Origin: Acidimicrobiia bacterium
Lineage (GTDB): Bacteria > Actinomycetota > Acidimicrobiia > Spongiisociales > UBA5794
Direction of reading: 5' to 3'
Length of the DNA: 64,000 bases
NCBI GenBank assembly: GCA_036396535.1
Contig: DASWKR010000070.1
Span: 42,709-106,708, forward strand
Shown here: in pieces, positions 46,768-56,399 of the stretch
Numbering within the stretch: the stretch's first letter is position 1
Layout of the letters: each line of letters opens with the position of its first letter
The notes under the pieces: generated by a model
The model's input: only the letters and a program-made list of their open reading frames with translations
What the model was told of the DNA's origin: nothing
Databases searched by the model: none
Translations under genes and position numbers: made by a program

Positions 46768-49013
46768 GGCTTGCGCTGCCTGAGGAGGTGCCGCAGCGTG
46801 TCGCCGAGCGCACCCTCCCTGAAGTGGGCCTTGTCGAAGAACACGTCGACGCCGGCTGCGGTGGCCCGCTCCTGATCCTCCGGCGTCGCCACGCCGGACA
46901 GCATGATGATCGGGATGTTCGGGTTGTTGGCCCTGACCCGCTGCACCAGCTCGACACCGTCCTCCTGCGGCATGGAGAAGTCGACGACCAAGGCGTCTTG
47001 CGGTTCCTTGTGCAGGATGTCGAGTGCTTCGAGGGCGCTGGCAGCCACGGTCGTGATGAACCCGGTCGAAGCCAGGGCGCCGGACACGACGACACGGGCA
47101 CCTTGCGAGTCGTCGACGACGAGCACCCGCCATGGTCCGTCGTCCTCCTCACCCGGCAGCTCCTCGACGATGCTCGGGTTGATGACGCGCTCGACGATGG
47201 CGCCGGCATCGAGGACGAGGACAACGTCTCCGCCGCCGAGCAGCGCCGCACCGGTGATGTGCGACGGCCCGCTGAGTAGGGCACCGAGCTCCTTGGCGGC
47301 GACGTCCCTGACCCCGGCGACGGAGTCGACGGTGACCGCGGCTGATCCGGCCCGGCCGGCGAGGATCACGAGCTGCGACCCGACGTCGGACCGGCTGGTG
47401 ATGCCAACCGACGTTGCCAGCCGGGCGACGGGGATCGTCGTGCCGTTGCGCTCCACCGAGTGCGGATCGTCTACCGAGTCGACACCGGCGGCGTCGATCG
47501 GGAGGATCTCGGTAACCATCCCTTCCGGGAGGCCCCACTTGGTGCCGGCCGCCTCGACGATGACGATGCGCTGCAGTGCCCGCGACGTCGGGACAGTGAT
47601 GGTCACCGTCGTGCCGGAGCCCTCTTGCGATTCCAGCTCGATCCTGCCGAGAAGCGACTCGACGGCGTCGGCGGCTACCCCCAACCCGGCTCCGGCGCCC
47701 CCGAGCTCGTTCTCGACGACGGTCGAGAAGCCGTGCTGGAAGAGGACCTTGGTGAGCGCGGCGACGTCGACCGTTGCCCCCTCGTACAGGCCCATCTGGT
47801 TGGCGGTGACCCGCACGACGTTCCAGTCGATGCCGGTCCCGTCGTCCGAGACGACGATCTCCAGGCTGCGGTCCTTGATCGACGTCGTGAGCATGATCGA
47901 CCCGGTGACCGGCTTGCCTGCCTTCTTGCGGGCCACCTGGGGCTCGATGCCGTGCCGGACGGCGTTGACGACGAGCTGGCGCACCGGGTCGGCCACCATG
48001 TCGAGGATGTGGCGATCCACCGAGATCTCCTCCGCTCCGACGACCTCGAAGCGAATCTCCTTGTCGAGCTTCTTGGCGAGGTAGCGCACGAGCTGCGGGA
48101 GCGGGTTCGTCATCCCGGTCACCGGTACGGAAGCGAGGTCGAGCCCCTCCTCCTCCAACGACACCGCCGTGTCGACGAGCGCCGAGATCGAGAGCTTCAG
48201 CTCGAGGGCGGGCACCCCGGCGCGCAGTTGCTGCATCACGGCCTCGAGCTCGAGACGCATGTGGGCGGCATCGTTGATTATGCGGTAGAGGCGGCCTGCG
48301 TTGACCGTGACGATCTGGCCGGATGCCCAATCGTTCACTGCGGACAGCAGCCCGCCGAGCTCGGGCGAGGGAGTCGAGTATGAGGCGGATCGGGGGGCGG
48401 TGACGAGCGGGGCAGCCGCAGGCGGAGGGCGCTCCTGCTCGGCTTCGGGTTCGTCGCCTGCCGTGAGCAGCCCATCCGTCTCGCCGGCTGCGGGCGCATC
48501 GTCGGCGCCATCCATGCGGGCGTCGCTCTCGGCGACCTCGGCGACGGTGGCCTCGGCAGGCTCCGGAGAGACCGCCGGCTCGGCCGGCCGGCTGCGGCGC
48601 ACGACGGAGTCCTCGGAGGCGACCCCGAGCACCGCCTCGAGCAGCTCGATGGCGTCGCGCAGCCCTGACGTGCCCGTCTCGGGATCTGCGTTGGCTGCTT
48701 CCGGCAGCGAGGCGGCGACGTCTTCGAGCGCCAGTCCCAGCTTCTTCGACGGCTTCAGGTCACCCTGGCTGAGCTGGCGCCATGTGTGCTCGAGAAGCTG
48801 GCCGGCCACCGACAGTGCCGGGAACCCCATGACGCGGGCCGTGCCCTTGATCGTGTGCCCCTCGCGCAACATCCGCCCTGCCACGTCGGCGTTGTACTCG
48901 TCGGCGACGATCGCCTGGGCGCCCGCCACCAGAGTGGCAGATCGCTCCACCATCTCGGTCGAGAACATCTCTTGTAGCTCGGGATCGTTGGCCCAAGTCA
49001 CGCGCCTGCTCAC
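46764..49013 (-). CDS. Orphan hybrid CheA-type histidine kinase with receiver domain
   Basis: A 749-residue multi-domain kinase: an Hpt domain with His53 (EGHTIKGTARVMGFPAL), a long Pro/Ala/Glu-rich linker (about 130-215), a dimerisation region, a CheA-type HATPase (RQLVVNAVRHGIEPQV, VVSDDGTGIDW), a CheW-like domain (about 500-640) and a receiver with Asp678 (VVDFSMPQEDG) and conserved Lys728 (FDKAHF). This resembles CheA-CheY fusions such as FrzE or ChpA. No chemoreceptor, CheW, CheR, CheB or pilus gene is nearby. GTG at 49013 is the longest start; GTG at 49001 is an alternative. Confidence 0.85.
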   Translation of the reverse strand: MSRRVTWANDPELQEMFSTEMVERSATLVAGAQAIVADEYNADVAGRMLREGHTIKGTARVMGFPALSVAGQLLEHTWRQLSQGDLKPSKKLGLALEDVAASLPEAANADPETGTSGLRDAIELLEAVLGVASEDSVVRRSRPAEPAVSPEPAEATVAEVAESDARMDGADDAPAAGETDGLLTAGDEPEAEQERPPPAAAPLVTAPRSASYSTPSPELGGLLSAVNDWASGQIVTVNAGRLYRIINDAAHMRLELEAVMQQLRAGVPALELKLSISALVDTAVSLEEEGLDLASVPVTGMTNPLPQLVRYLAKKLDKEIRFEVVGAEEISVDRHILDMVADPVRQLVVNAVRHGIEPQVARKKAGKPVTGSIMLTTSIKDRSLEIVVSDDGTGIDWNVVRVTANQMGLYEGATVDVAALTKVLFQHGFSTVVENELGGAGAGLGVAADAVESLLGRIELESQEGSGTTVTITVPTSRALQRIVIVEAAGTKWGLPEGMVTEILPIDAAGVDSVDDPHSVERNGTTIPVARLATSVGITSRSDVGSQLVILAGRAGSAAVTVDSVAGVRDVAAKELGALLSGPSHITGAALLGGGDVVLVLDAGAIVERVINPSIVEELPGEEDDGPWRVLVVDDSQGARVVVSGALASTGFITTVAASALEALDILHKEPQDALVVDFSMPQEDGVELVQRVRANNPNIPIIMLSGVATPEDQERATAAGVDVFFDKAHFREGALGDTLRHLLRQRKP

Positions 49014-49121
49014 TCCGTGAAATGCAGCCAGATGCCGCTGCCTCCAACGTCTATCGGTGGAGTAGCTAGTCAGCTTGAGGGAGTCGATCGTGATGGCGCC
49101 CGCACGCGGGAGCCCTCTCTC

Positions 49122-50696
49122 TCATTCCCACTCGATCGTCGCCGGAGGCTTCGAGGATATGTCGTACGCCACCCGGTTGATACCGGAAACCTCGTTTATC
49201 ACCCGGTTCGAGATCCGCTCGAGCACCTCATACGGGAGCCTCGCCCAGTCGGCGGTCATGGCGTCGTCGGAGGTCACCGCCCGCACCACGAGCGGATACT
49301 CGTAGGTTCTCCCGTCGCCCTGGACCCCGACGCTCCGCACCGCGGGGAGCACCCCGAAGAACTGCCACAGGTCGCGTCCGAGTCCCGCTCGCTTGATCTC
49401 TTCGAGAACGATCGCGTCGGCCGCCCGCAAGATGTCGAGCCGCTCTCGCGTCACCTCTCCGATGATGCGAACCGCCAGTCCGGGACCTGGGAAGGGCTGC
49501 CGCCACACGATCTCTTCGGGGAGGCCGAGCTCCTCGCCGATCGCCCGAACCTCGTCTTTGAAGAGGTCGCGGAGCGGCTCGACGAGGTCGAAGTGCATGT
49601 CCTCGGGCAGTCCTCCGACGTTGTGGTGGCTCTTGATCTTGGCGGCATCCTTCGTCCCCGACTCGATGACGTCCGGGTAGAGGGTTCCCTGGACGAGGAA
49701 CCGGGCGTCGGGAACGTCCGATGCCGCCACGGACTCGAAGACGCGGATGAAGGTCTCCCCGATGATCATCCGCTTCTGCTCGGGATCGGTCACGCCTTCA
49801 AGAGCATCGAGGAAACGGTCCTCGGCCTTGACGTGTATCAAGTTGACTCGGAAGTGGCGCCGGAACGTCTCCTCGACCTGCTCCGCCTCTGAGTGGCGCA
49901 GCAGCCCGTGGTCGACGAAGACACAGACGAGCTGGTCGCCGACGGCCTTGTGGACGAGGGCCGCGGCGACCGACGAGTCGACGCCACCCGAGAGCCCACA
50001 GATCACGGTCTCCGTGCCGACCGCGGCGCGGATCGCATCGACCGCCTGCTCGATGATCCCGACGTGCGTCCATGTCGGGCGTGCTCGGGCCGCGTCGTAG
50101 AGGAACCGCTTGAGGATGTCCATCCCGAACGGGGTGTGGGCGACCTCGGGGTGGAACTGGACGCCGTACAACCCGAGCGGGGTGCTCTCCATGGCAGCGA
50201 CAGGTGAGCCGGCCGTCGAGGCCGTCACCACGAAACCCGGCGGGGGCTCGACGACGGCGTCACGATGACTCATCCACACGGCTTGCTCCGATGGCTGGTC
50301 GTCGAAGAGCACGCCGGCTTCGGATACGGTGAGCGCGGTCCGACCGTACTCGGCGGCGTCGTTGCGCACCACCTTGCCGTCGAGTGCGTGCGCCAGCACC
50401 TGGTGGCCGTAACAGATGCCGAGCGTCGGGATGCCGAGCTCGAGGATCCCCCGATCGATCTCGTAACCGTCGGAGGCGTACACGGACACCGGTCCGCCTG
50501 ACAGGATGATGGCGGCCGGCTTGCGCGCCTTCACCTCGGCCGCGGTGATCTGGCGGGGCACGATCTCCGAGTAGACGTGTGCCTCACGGACCCTGCGGGC
50601 GATGAGTTGGGCGTACTGGGCGCCGAAGTCGACGACGAGGACCCGATCGAAATCGGCGCTCGATGCGTGCCCGGTGGTGCTCCCGGCGCCGGGCAT
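49122..50696 (-). CDS. guaA: GMP synthase, glutamine-hydrolysing
   Basis: A 524-residue enzyme. The class I amidotransferase domain has the nucleophile Cys95 in GICYGHQ and the His-Glu pair in [11 protein letters not shown]. The synthetase domain has the PP-loop [13 protein letters not shown] and the C-terminal dimerisation domain ending in [11 protein letters not shown]. It aminates XMP to GMP. Its ATG shares one base with the guaB3 stop (TGATG). The frame is open far upstream, but that part overlaps guaB3. Confidence 0.95.
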   Translation of the reverse strand: MPGAGSTTGHASSADFDRVLVVDFGAQYAQLIARRVREAHVYSEIVPRQITAAEVKARKPAAIILSGGPVSVYASDGYEIDRGILELGIPTLGICYGHQVLAHALDGKVVRNDAAEYGRTALTVSEAGVLFDDQPSEQAVWMSHRDAVVEPPPGFVVTASTAGSPVAAMESTPLGLYGVQFHPEVAHTPFGMDILKRFLYDAARARPTWTHVGIIEQAVDAIRAAVGTETVICGLSGGVDSSVAAALVHKAVGDQLVCVFVDHGLLRHSEAEQVEETFRRHFRVNLIHVKAEDRFLDALEGVTDPEQKRMIIGETFIRVFESVAASDVPDARFLVQGTLYPDVIESGTKDAAKIKSHHNVGGLPEDMHFDLVEPLRDLFKDEVRAIGEELGLPEEIVWRQPFPGPGLAVRIIGEVTRERLDILRAADAIVLEEIKRAGLGRDLWQFFGVLPAVRSVGVQGDGRTYEYPLVVRAVTSDDAMTADWARLPYEVLERISNRVINEVSGINRVAYDISSKPPATIEWE

Positions 50697-51853
50697 CAAC
50701 CCATCCCGACGCCCTGGCTGCGTTGCAGCCGCTTCCCTTCGGTCTGGAGCGCCGGGGCGATCATCACCTCGGCCTTCTGGAACTCCTTGACGTTGGCGTA
50801 GCCGGTCGTCGCCATCGACACCCGCAACGCGCCGAACAGGTTGCGCCGCCCGTCGTTGTCGTGGGCCGGACCGACCAGGATCTCGCCGAGGGTCCCCAAC
50901 CGGCCGGTCTCGACGCGGGTTCCCCGTGGCAGCGTCGGGTGGAAGGTCGCCATGCCCCAGTGATAGCCCTGGGCCGGCGCCTCCTCGGACGCCGTGATCG
51001 GCGAGCCGAGCATCACGGCGTCGGCTCCACAGGCGATGGCTTTTGCGATGTCGCCGCCGGTTCGCATCCCTCCGTCGGCGATCACGTGGACGTAGCGTCC
51101 CGTCTCCTCGAGGTAGCGGATGCGCGCCCCGGCCGCGTCCGCGATGGCGGTCGCCTGGGGTACCCCGATGCCGAGGACTCCGCGGCTGGTGCAGGCCGCC
51201 CCTGGGCCGACGCCGACGAGCACCCCGGCAGCGCCGGTTCGCATCAGATGGAGCGCTCCGGCGTACGAGGCGCATCCGCCGACGATGACTGGCATGTCTG
51301 CATCTGCGATGAATCGGTAGAGGTCGAGCGGTTCGGTTCGCGAGGACACGTGCTCCGCCGACACGACCGTCCCCTGGATCACGAGGATGTCGAGCCCGCC
51401 CTGGGTGGCGTGGCCACACCACTGGGCGACGTTCTGGGGCGTCAGGCTGGCGGCGGCGACGACGCCTCCCGCCTTGATCTCGGCGACGCGCTGCGTGATG
51501 AGGTCCGGCTTGATCGGCTCCTGGTAGACCTTCTGGATCGTCCGGGTCGCCTCGTCGGCAGGCGCCGCGGCGATCTCGGCGTAGACCGGCAGCGGATCTT
51601 CGTAGCGGGTCCACAGCCCCTCGAGGTTGAGCACACCCAGCCCCCCGAGCCGGCCGATCTCGATGGCGGTCGCCGGAGAGACCGCCGAGTCCATCGCCGA
51701 CGCCATCATCGGCAGGTCGAACCGATAGGCGTCCAGCTCCCAACTCAGGTCGACGTCATCCGGGTCGCGGGTGCGCCGCGACGGGACGATGGCGATGTCG
51801 TCGAAGCCCCACGCACGGCGACCGGACTTGGCAATTCCGATCTCGATCTCCAC
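50696..51853 (-). CDS. guaB3: GuaB3 family IMP dehydrogenase-related protein
   Basis: A 385-residue TIM-barrel protein of the GuaB3 branch found in Actinomycetota and cyanobacteria. It lacks CBS domains. [19 protein letters not shown] has the active-site cysteine, and [29 protein letters not shown] is split around the phosphate site. Cyanobacterial and actinobacterial relatives are annotated as IMP dehydrogenase-like or GMP reductase-like, and the exact reaction is unsettled. Coupling to guaA supports guanine nucleotide synthesis. The GTG start has AAGGGA upstream. Confidence 0.88.
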   Translation of the reverse strand: MEIEIGIAKSGRRAWGFDDIAIVPSRRTRDPDDVDLSWELDAYRFDLPMMASAMDSAVSPATAIEIGRLGGLGVLNLEGLWTRYEDPLPVYAEIAAAPADEATRTIQKVYQEPIKPDLITQRVAEIKAGGVVAAASLTPQNVAQWCGHATQGGLDILVIQGTVVSAEHVSSRTEPLDLYRFIADADMPVIVGGCASYAGALHLMRTGAAGVLVGVGPGAACTSRGVLGIGVPQATAIADAAGARIRYLEETGRYVHVIADGGMRTGGDIAKAIACGADAVMLGSPITASEEAPAQGYHWGMATFHPTLPRGTRVETGRLGTLGEILVGPAHDNDGRRNLFGALRVSMATTGYANVKEFQKAEVMIAPALQTEGKRLQRSQGVGMG

Positions 51854-52010
51854 GGGACGATCCCTTCCAGTTGTGCGCCAGCGTGACGCCAGGGTACCAG
51901 TGGACCTCGCCCGCTCGATCGACCTTGGAGAGGCGACTTGTGGACGAAGGCGATGGTGCCGATGATGACCCCGCAGCCAGTGACCACGTGCCACCATTGT
52001 TCTGCCTCCC

Positions 52011-53225
52011 ATGAGCCACATCGCAGCCCAGATCCTGTTCCTCACCAGCCTGCTCGGATTCCTCGGAGCGCTCAACGCGGTGCGCACGCTCGATCCGCGC
52101 CGCCATCCACTGCTTCGCCCGTGGTGGTTGCCCGCCCTGACGACGGCGGAGCTCGTGCCCGCCCGGGTCCTGGTCCACGGCGCCGTCGTCATCGCCGCTG
52201 CTGCTGCATCGGCACTCGACCACCGCGCCGGGCAGTGGGGGCTGTGGCTCACCGGTGCGACGTGGCTGCTGTACGTGCCGATCCAGCGTCGGGCGGCCGC
52301 GACCCGCCAGGCGATGGCCGCCGCGCTCGTCGAGATTGGCGTCGAGGCCCCGACACCGATGCCGATCGAGTGGAGGGCGGTGGCGCTGGCGTGGCCGTAC
52401 CGACTGCCGAAGGACGTCGAACGCGTCGACGCCGTCGAGTACGCCCCGGGCCTGTGTCTCGATGTGTATCGCCGGCGTGACTTCGAGGCCGGCTCCCATC
52501 CTGCCCTCCTGCAGGTCCACGGCGGCGGATGGCGCGGTGGGAACCGGCGCCAGCAGGCGAGGCCGCTCATTCGCCGCCTCACGCAGGCCGGATGGGTGTG
52601 CGTCGCCATCGACTACCCGCTCGTCCCCGAAGCGACGTTCCCCGACCAGCTCGTGGCCGTGAAGCGGGCGCTGGCGTGGATGCGCTCAGAGGGCCACGAG
52701 CATGGGATCGACCCCGGCTTCATCGCCATCACGGGCGGGTCGGCGGGTGGGCATCTGAGCGCCCTGGCTGCCCTCACGCCGGGAAGACCCGAGTACCAGC
52801 CTGGATTCGAGGGCGCAGACACGACGGTTCAGGCCGCCGTGCCGTTCTACGGCATCTACGACTTCCTCAACAGAAACGCCACCCGCGACGAGTGGCCCGT
52901 CATCCCGACCGGCGTGATGAAGGCCTCGAAGTCGAAGCAGCCGGAGCTGTTCAGGGCCGCCTCGCCTCTCGACCAGGTGAACGAGACGGCGCCGCCGTTT
53001 CTCGTCGTCCACGGCGACACCGATTCGGTCGTCCCTCCCCGCGAGGCGACCCAGTTCGTCGAGGCCCTCGAGTCCGTCAGCGGCCGGCCCGTCGGCTACG
53101 CCCTTCTGCCGGGGGCCAACCACGCCTTCGACGTATTCGAATCGCTCAGGGCACATCACGCCGTTGCAGGCGTGACGGCGTTCCTCACGCACGTGCTCGA
53201 GTCGGGCCGGGTGGACGCCCGCTGA
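52011..53225 (+). CDS. Membrane-tethered alpha/beta hydrolase (HSL-type esterase)
   Basis: A 404-residue protein. The first 110 residues contain two or three hydrophobic segments (ILFLTSLLGFLGALNAV, VLVHGAVVIAAAAASAL, WLTGATWLLYVP). The remainder is an esterase of the hormone-sensitive-lipase type: oxyanion motif HGGGW, nucleophile in ITGGSAGGHLSAL, acid in HGDTDSVVPP and histidine in GANHAFD. It resembles mycobacterial Lip proteins with N-terminal membrane helices. The substrate is unknown. It diverges from guaB3 with 157 bp between. Confidence 0.8.
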   Translation: MSHIAAQILFLTSLLGFLGALNAVRTLDPRRHPLLRPWWLPALTTAELVPARVLVHGAVVIAAAAASALDHRAGQWGLWLTGATWLLYVPIQRRAAATRQAMAAALVEIGVEAPTPMPIEWRAVALAWPYRLPKDVERVDAVEYAPGLCLDVYRRRDFEAGSHPALLQVHGGGWRGGNRRQQARPLIRRLTQAGWVCVAIDYPLVPEATFPDQLVAVKRALAWMRSEGHEHGIDPGFIAITGGSAGGHLSALAALTPGRPEYQPGFEGADTTVQAAVPFYGIYDFLNRNATRDEWPVIPTGVMKASKSKQPELFRAASPLDQVNETAPPFLVVHGDTDSVVPPREATQFVEALESVSGRPVGYALLPGANHAFDVFESLRAHHAVAGVTAFLTHVLESGRVDAR

Positions 53226-53244
53226 GCCGGCCGTTTCTGCCTGG

Positions 53245-54744
53245 TCACAGCCAGTAGGGGATGCCTTTGCGGGTCTCACACGCCGATGCCGTGTCGGAGC
53301 CCTGGCCCCCGAAACAATCATCCGTCCCGGAACCGCCCTGCAAGTCGTCGCCGCCGCCCTGACCACGCAACGTGTCGTCGTCGGCCCGGCCCTTCAACAC
53401 GTCCCCCCCGGAACCGCCCCGCAACACGTCGTCGCCGTCCTCACCGTCGAGCAAGTCACCCTGCTTGCCACCCACCAACAAATCCTTGCCAGCCCCGCCG
53501 AACAAGTCATCCGAGCCTGCCTTGCCGAACAACTCGTCGCCACCCGAGCCACCCAAGACACGATCGTTGCCGCTCCCGCCGTCCAACACGTCGCCACCCG
53601 AGAGACCGTCGATCCGGTCGCTCCCGCCGTTGCCGTCGATCATGTCATTGCCCGAACCGCCACACAACCAGTCCCGGCCACCCTTCCCCGAGATCGTGTC
53701 GTTGCCACCCCGACCCGAGATCACATCCCGACCCGACGTGCCCACCAGGTTGTCCGGGCCGCCGGTGCCGACGATCGTCGCCAAGAACCCGAAACAATGA
53801 TGAAAATCGAACAACTGCACATCGTCGCGTGTGTTGTCGACGGCCAACACGTCCTCGTTGGCATCCAACCCGATCAGGTTGAGATTGGAGAATTGACCGT
53901 CACCCGTTCCTGACGACCCGAACACACCCAGGAAGCCGCCCTGCAGGTCGAACACCTTGATCCGATCGTTGGTGCGGTCGACGGCGAACACGTTGCCACC
54001 GGAATCGACGGCGACGCCGATCGGGAACGTGAGCGCCCCCGCTCCTGTGTCACCGATGACCCGCAAGAACCCACCGGTCGAGTCGAACACCTGCACCCGG
54101 TTGTTGTTGTAGTCGCCCACCACGATCTCATCGTTGGGGCCGACGTCGACCGGGAACGGCCCACTGAACTGCCCATCGCCGGAACCAACTGCCCCGAACT
54201 TGTCGAGGAAGTTGCCGTCGAGATCGAAGACCTGGATGCGGTTCTGGCTGAAATCGGCGACGATGACACGGTTCTGCGAGTCGATGGTGATACCGGCGGG
54301 AAACGCGAACTGACCATCGCCGGATCCGGGGGCACCGATATCACGCAAGTAATCGCCGTCCGAGTCGAACACGAGCACTACCTGGTTGCCAGCATCCGTA
54401 ACGAGGATCTCGCCACTCGGCGCCACCACGATTCCCTGGGGCGACGAGAATTGGCCGGCACCGGCACCGGATTCGCCGAACTCGTCGACGAACACCCCCG
54501 TCGAGTTGAAGATGACGACCTTGTTGCGTCCGGAGTCCGTGACGAGAATCCGTCCGGCCGCGTCGACGGTGGCGTCCACCGGGTTCGAGAACTGGCCCGG
54601 ATTCGAACCTGGGCTCCCGATCGTCCGCACGAACTCGGGATCGGCGATCGGTCCCGGGGCACCCACCGCACCCGCACCACTCGCCACCGGCGCCACCACC
54701 ACCATCACCACAGCCAACACAGCCCCGAAGACCAGCTTCCTCAC
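53245..54744 (-). CDS. Secreted NHL beta-propeller and RTX calcium-binding protein, copy 1
   Basis: A 499-residue exported protein. A Sec signal peptide (LVFGAVLAVVMVVVAPVASG) precedes six NHL repeats forming a propeller (about 35-300), a short DFHHCFGFLATIVG joint, and about 16 RTX nonapeptides (GGxGxDxLx) that should fold into a parallel beta-roll on binding calcium. It ends in a Cys-containing tail and GIPYWL. Related RTX proteins are often surface-attached or adhesive; the ligand is unknown. The GTG at 54744 has AAGGGAG five bases upstream. It is a paralog of the next gene. Confidence 0.82.
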   Translation of the reverse strand: MRKLVFGAVLAVVMVVVAPVASGAGAVGAPGPIADPEFVRTIGSPGSNPGQFSNPVDATVDAAGRILVTDSGRNKVVIFNSTGVFVDEFGESGAGAGQFSSPQGIVVAPSGEILVTDAGNQVVLVFDSDGDYLRDIGAPGSGDGQFAFPAGITIDSQNRVIVADFSQNRIQVFDLDGNFLDKFGAVGSGDGQFSGPFPVDVGPNDEIVVGDYNNNRVQVFDSTGGFLRVIGDTGAGALTFPIGVAVDSGGNVFAVDRTNDRIKVFDLQGGFLGVFGSSGTGDGQFSNLNLIGLDANEDVLAVDNTRDDVQLFDFHHCFGFLATIVGTGGPDNLVGTSGRDVISGRGGNDTISGKGGRDWLCGGSGNDMIDGNGGSDRIDGLSGGDVLDGGSGNDRVLGGSGGDELFGKAGSDDLFGGAGKDLLVGGKQGDLLDGEDGDDVLRGGSGGDVLKGRADDDTLRGQGGGDDLQGGSGTDDCFGGQGSDTASACETRKGIPYWL

Positions 54745-54820
54745 GTCCACTCCCTTGTCCGTCGAACCCCGGTGACCAAAGGGTCACTCTACCCAGCCAC
54801 ACCCCGGCGCCGCCTGCCGG

Positions 54821-56353
54821 TCACAGCCAGTAGGGGATGCCCTTGCGGGTCTCGCACGCCGATGCCGTGTCGGAGCCTTTCCCGCCGATGCACTCGTCGA
54901 CACCCGAACCGCCCTGCAAGTCGTCGCCGCCGCTCTGACCACGCAGCTCGTCGTCGTCGGCCCGGCCCTTCAAGACGTCGCCGCCCGACCCGCCCCGCAA
55001 CACGTCGTCGCCGTCCTCACCGTCGAGCAAGTCACCCTGCTTGCCACCCACCAACAAATCCTTGCCTCCGCCGCCGAACAACTCATCGGCGTCTGCGCCG
55101 CCGAACAGGTCATCCGAGCCTGCCTTGCCGAACAACTCGTCGCCACCCGAGCCACCCAAGACGCGATCGTTGCCGCTCCCGCCGTCCAACACGTCGCCAC
55201 CCGACAGACCATCGATCCGGTCGCTCCCACCGTTGCCGTCGATCGTGTCCTTCCCGGAGCCCCCGCAGAGCCAGTCCCTCGATCCCCCACCCGAGATCGT
55301 GTCATTGCCGCCCAGACCCGAGATCACATCCTCGCCGGCCGTCCCGACCAGGTTGTCCGGACCATCCGTCCCCACGATCGTCGCCAACAACCCGAAACAA
55401 CGATGAAAATCGAACAGCTGCACGTCATTGCGGCCAACATCCGCCACGAGGACGTCCTCGGCACGGTCGAGACCCAGTAGGTTGAGGGTCTGGAACTGGC
55501 CGTCACCCGTGCCTGATGAGCCGAATGACCCCAAGAACTCTCCATCCAGCGTGAACACGTTGATCTGATCGTCGCCCCGGTCCACGGCGAACACGTTCCC
55601 AGCCGAGTCGACAACAACCCCGATCGGGTTGTTCAGCGCACCGGCACCCGAGCCGGGTTCGCCGATCTCCGCCAGGAAGCCCGCCGACGAGTCGAACACC
55701 TGCACCCGATCGTTGAGGAGCTCCGCCACCACGATCTCGTCATCGGGACCCGTCGAGACGCCGAAAGGCCCGTTCAGCTGCCCGGGGTTGGCACCCGAGG
55801 CGCCGAACTTGGTGATGAACGTGCCATTGAGGTGAAAGATCTGCACCCGGTCGGCTTCGAAATCCGTGACGATCACTCGGTTCTGCGAGTCGATGGCGAT
55901 CCCGCTCGGCTGGGTGAACTGCGTATTGCCGGTGCCTTCGCTGCCCCATGCGCGCACATGATTGCCACTCGAGTTGAACACCTGGATTCGGTGGTTACCT
56001 CGGTCCGCGACATAGATGTCGTCATTGGGGGCCACCGCAACTCCAAACGGCATGTTCAGCTGACCGGCGGCGCTCCCCGGTTCACCGATCTCGTCGAGGA
56101 ACACCCCCGTCGAGTTGAAGATGAGGACCTTTTCCCGCACCGCGTCGGTTGCGATGATGCGCCCCTGGCTGTCGACCGCAACGTCGACCACATTCGCGAA
56201 CTGGCCCATCCCGGCGCCCGGTCCGCCGATCGTCCGCACGAACTCGGGGTCGACGATCGGCGATGGGGCGCTCGCCGACATCGCCACGCTGGCGACCGGC
56301 GCCAAGGCCACGATCGCCAAAGCCAACCCGCCGGCAACGACCGATCGGCGCAC
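54821..56353 (-). CDS. Secreted NHL beta-propeller and RTX calcium-binding protein, copy 2
   Basis: A 510-residue paralog of copy 1 with the same order: signal peptide (VVAGGLALAIVALAPVASVA), six NHL repeats, DFHRCFGLLATIVG joint and RTX repeats, ending in the identical GIPYWL. One extra RTX nonapeptide (ADADELFGG) is present. The RTX parts of the two genes are nearly identical in DNA, whereas the NHL parts have diverged, which suggests tandem duplication with later conversion of the repeats. The GTG at 56353 has AAGGGA six bases before it, matching the start context of copy 1. Confidence 0.82.
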   Translation of the reverse strand: MRRSVVAGGLALAIVALAPVASVAMSASAPSPIVDPEFVRTIGGPGAGMGQFANVVDVAVDSQGRIIATDAVREKVLIFNSTGVFLDEIGEPGSAAGQLNMPFGVAVAPNDDIYVADRGNHRIQVFNSSGNHVRAWGSEGTGNTQFTQPSGIAIDSQNRVIVTDFEADRVQIFHLNGTFITKFGASGANPGQLNGPFGVSTGPDDEIVVAELLNDRVQVFDSSAGFLAEIGEPGSGAGALNNPIGVVVDSAGNVFAVDRGDDQINVFTLDGEFLGSFGSSGTGDGQFQTLNLLGLDRAEDVLVADVGRNDVQLFDFHRCFGLLATIVGTDGPDNLVGTAGEDVISGLGGNDTISGGGSRDWLCGGSGKDTIDGNGGSDRIDGLSGGDVLDGGSGNDRVLGGSGGDELFGKAGSDDLFGGADADELFGGGGKDLLVGGKQGDLLDGEDGDDVLRGGSGGDVLKGRADDDELRGQSGGDDLQGGSGVDECIGGKGSDTASACETRKGIPYWL

Positions 56354-56399
56354 CCGCTGTCCCTTCGATTGCCCACCGATCACGGCCCGACTCTACGCC

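Noticed and set aside
54772..54787. Hairpin GTGACC-AAAG-GGTCAC between the two NHL-RTX genes as a terminator
   Set aside because: Only six base pairs and no T-run on the minus strand; too weak to call.
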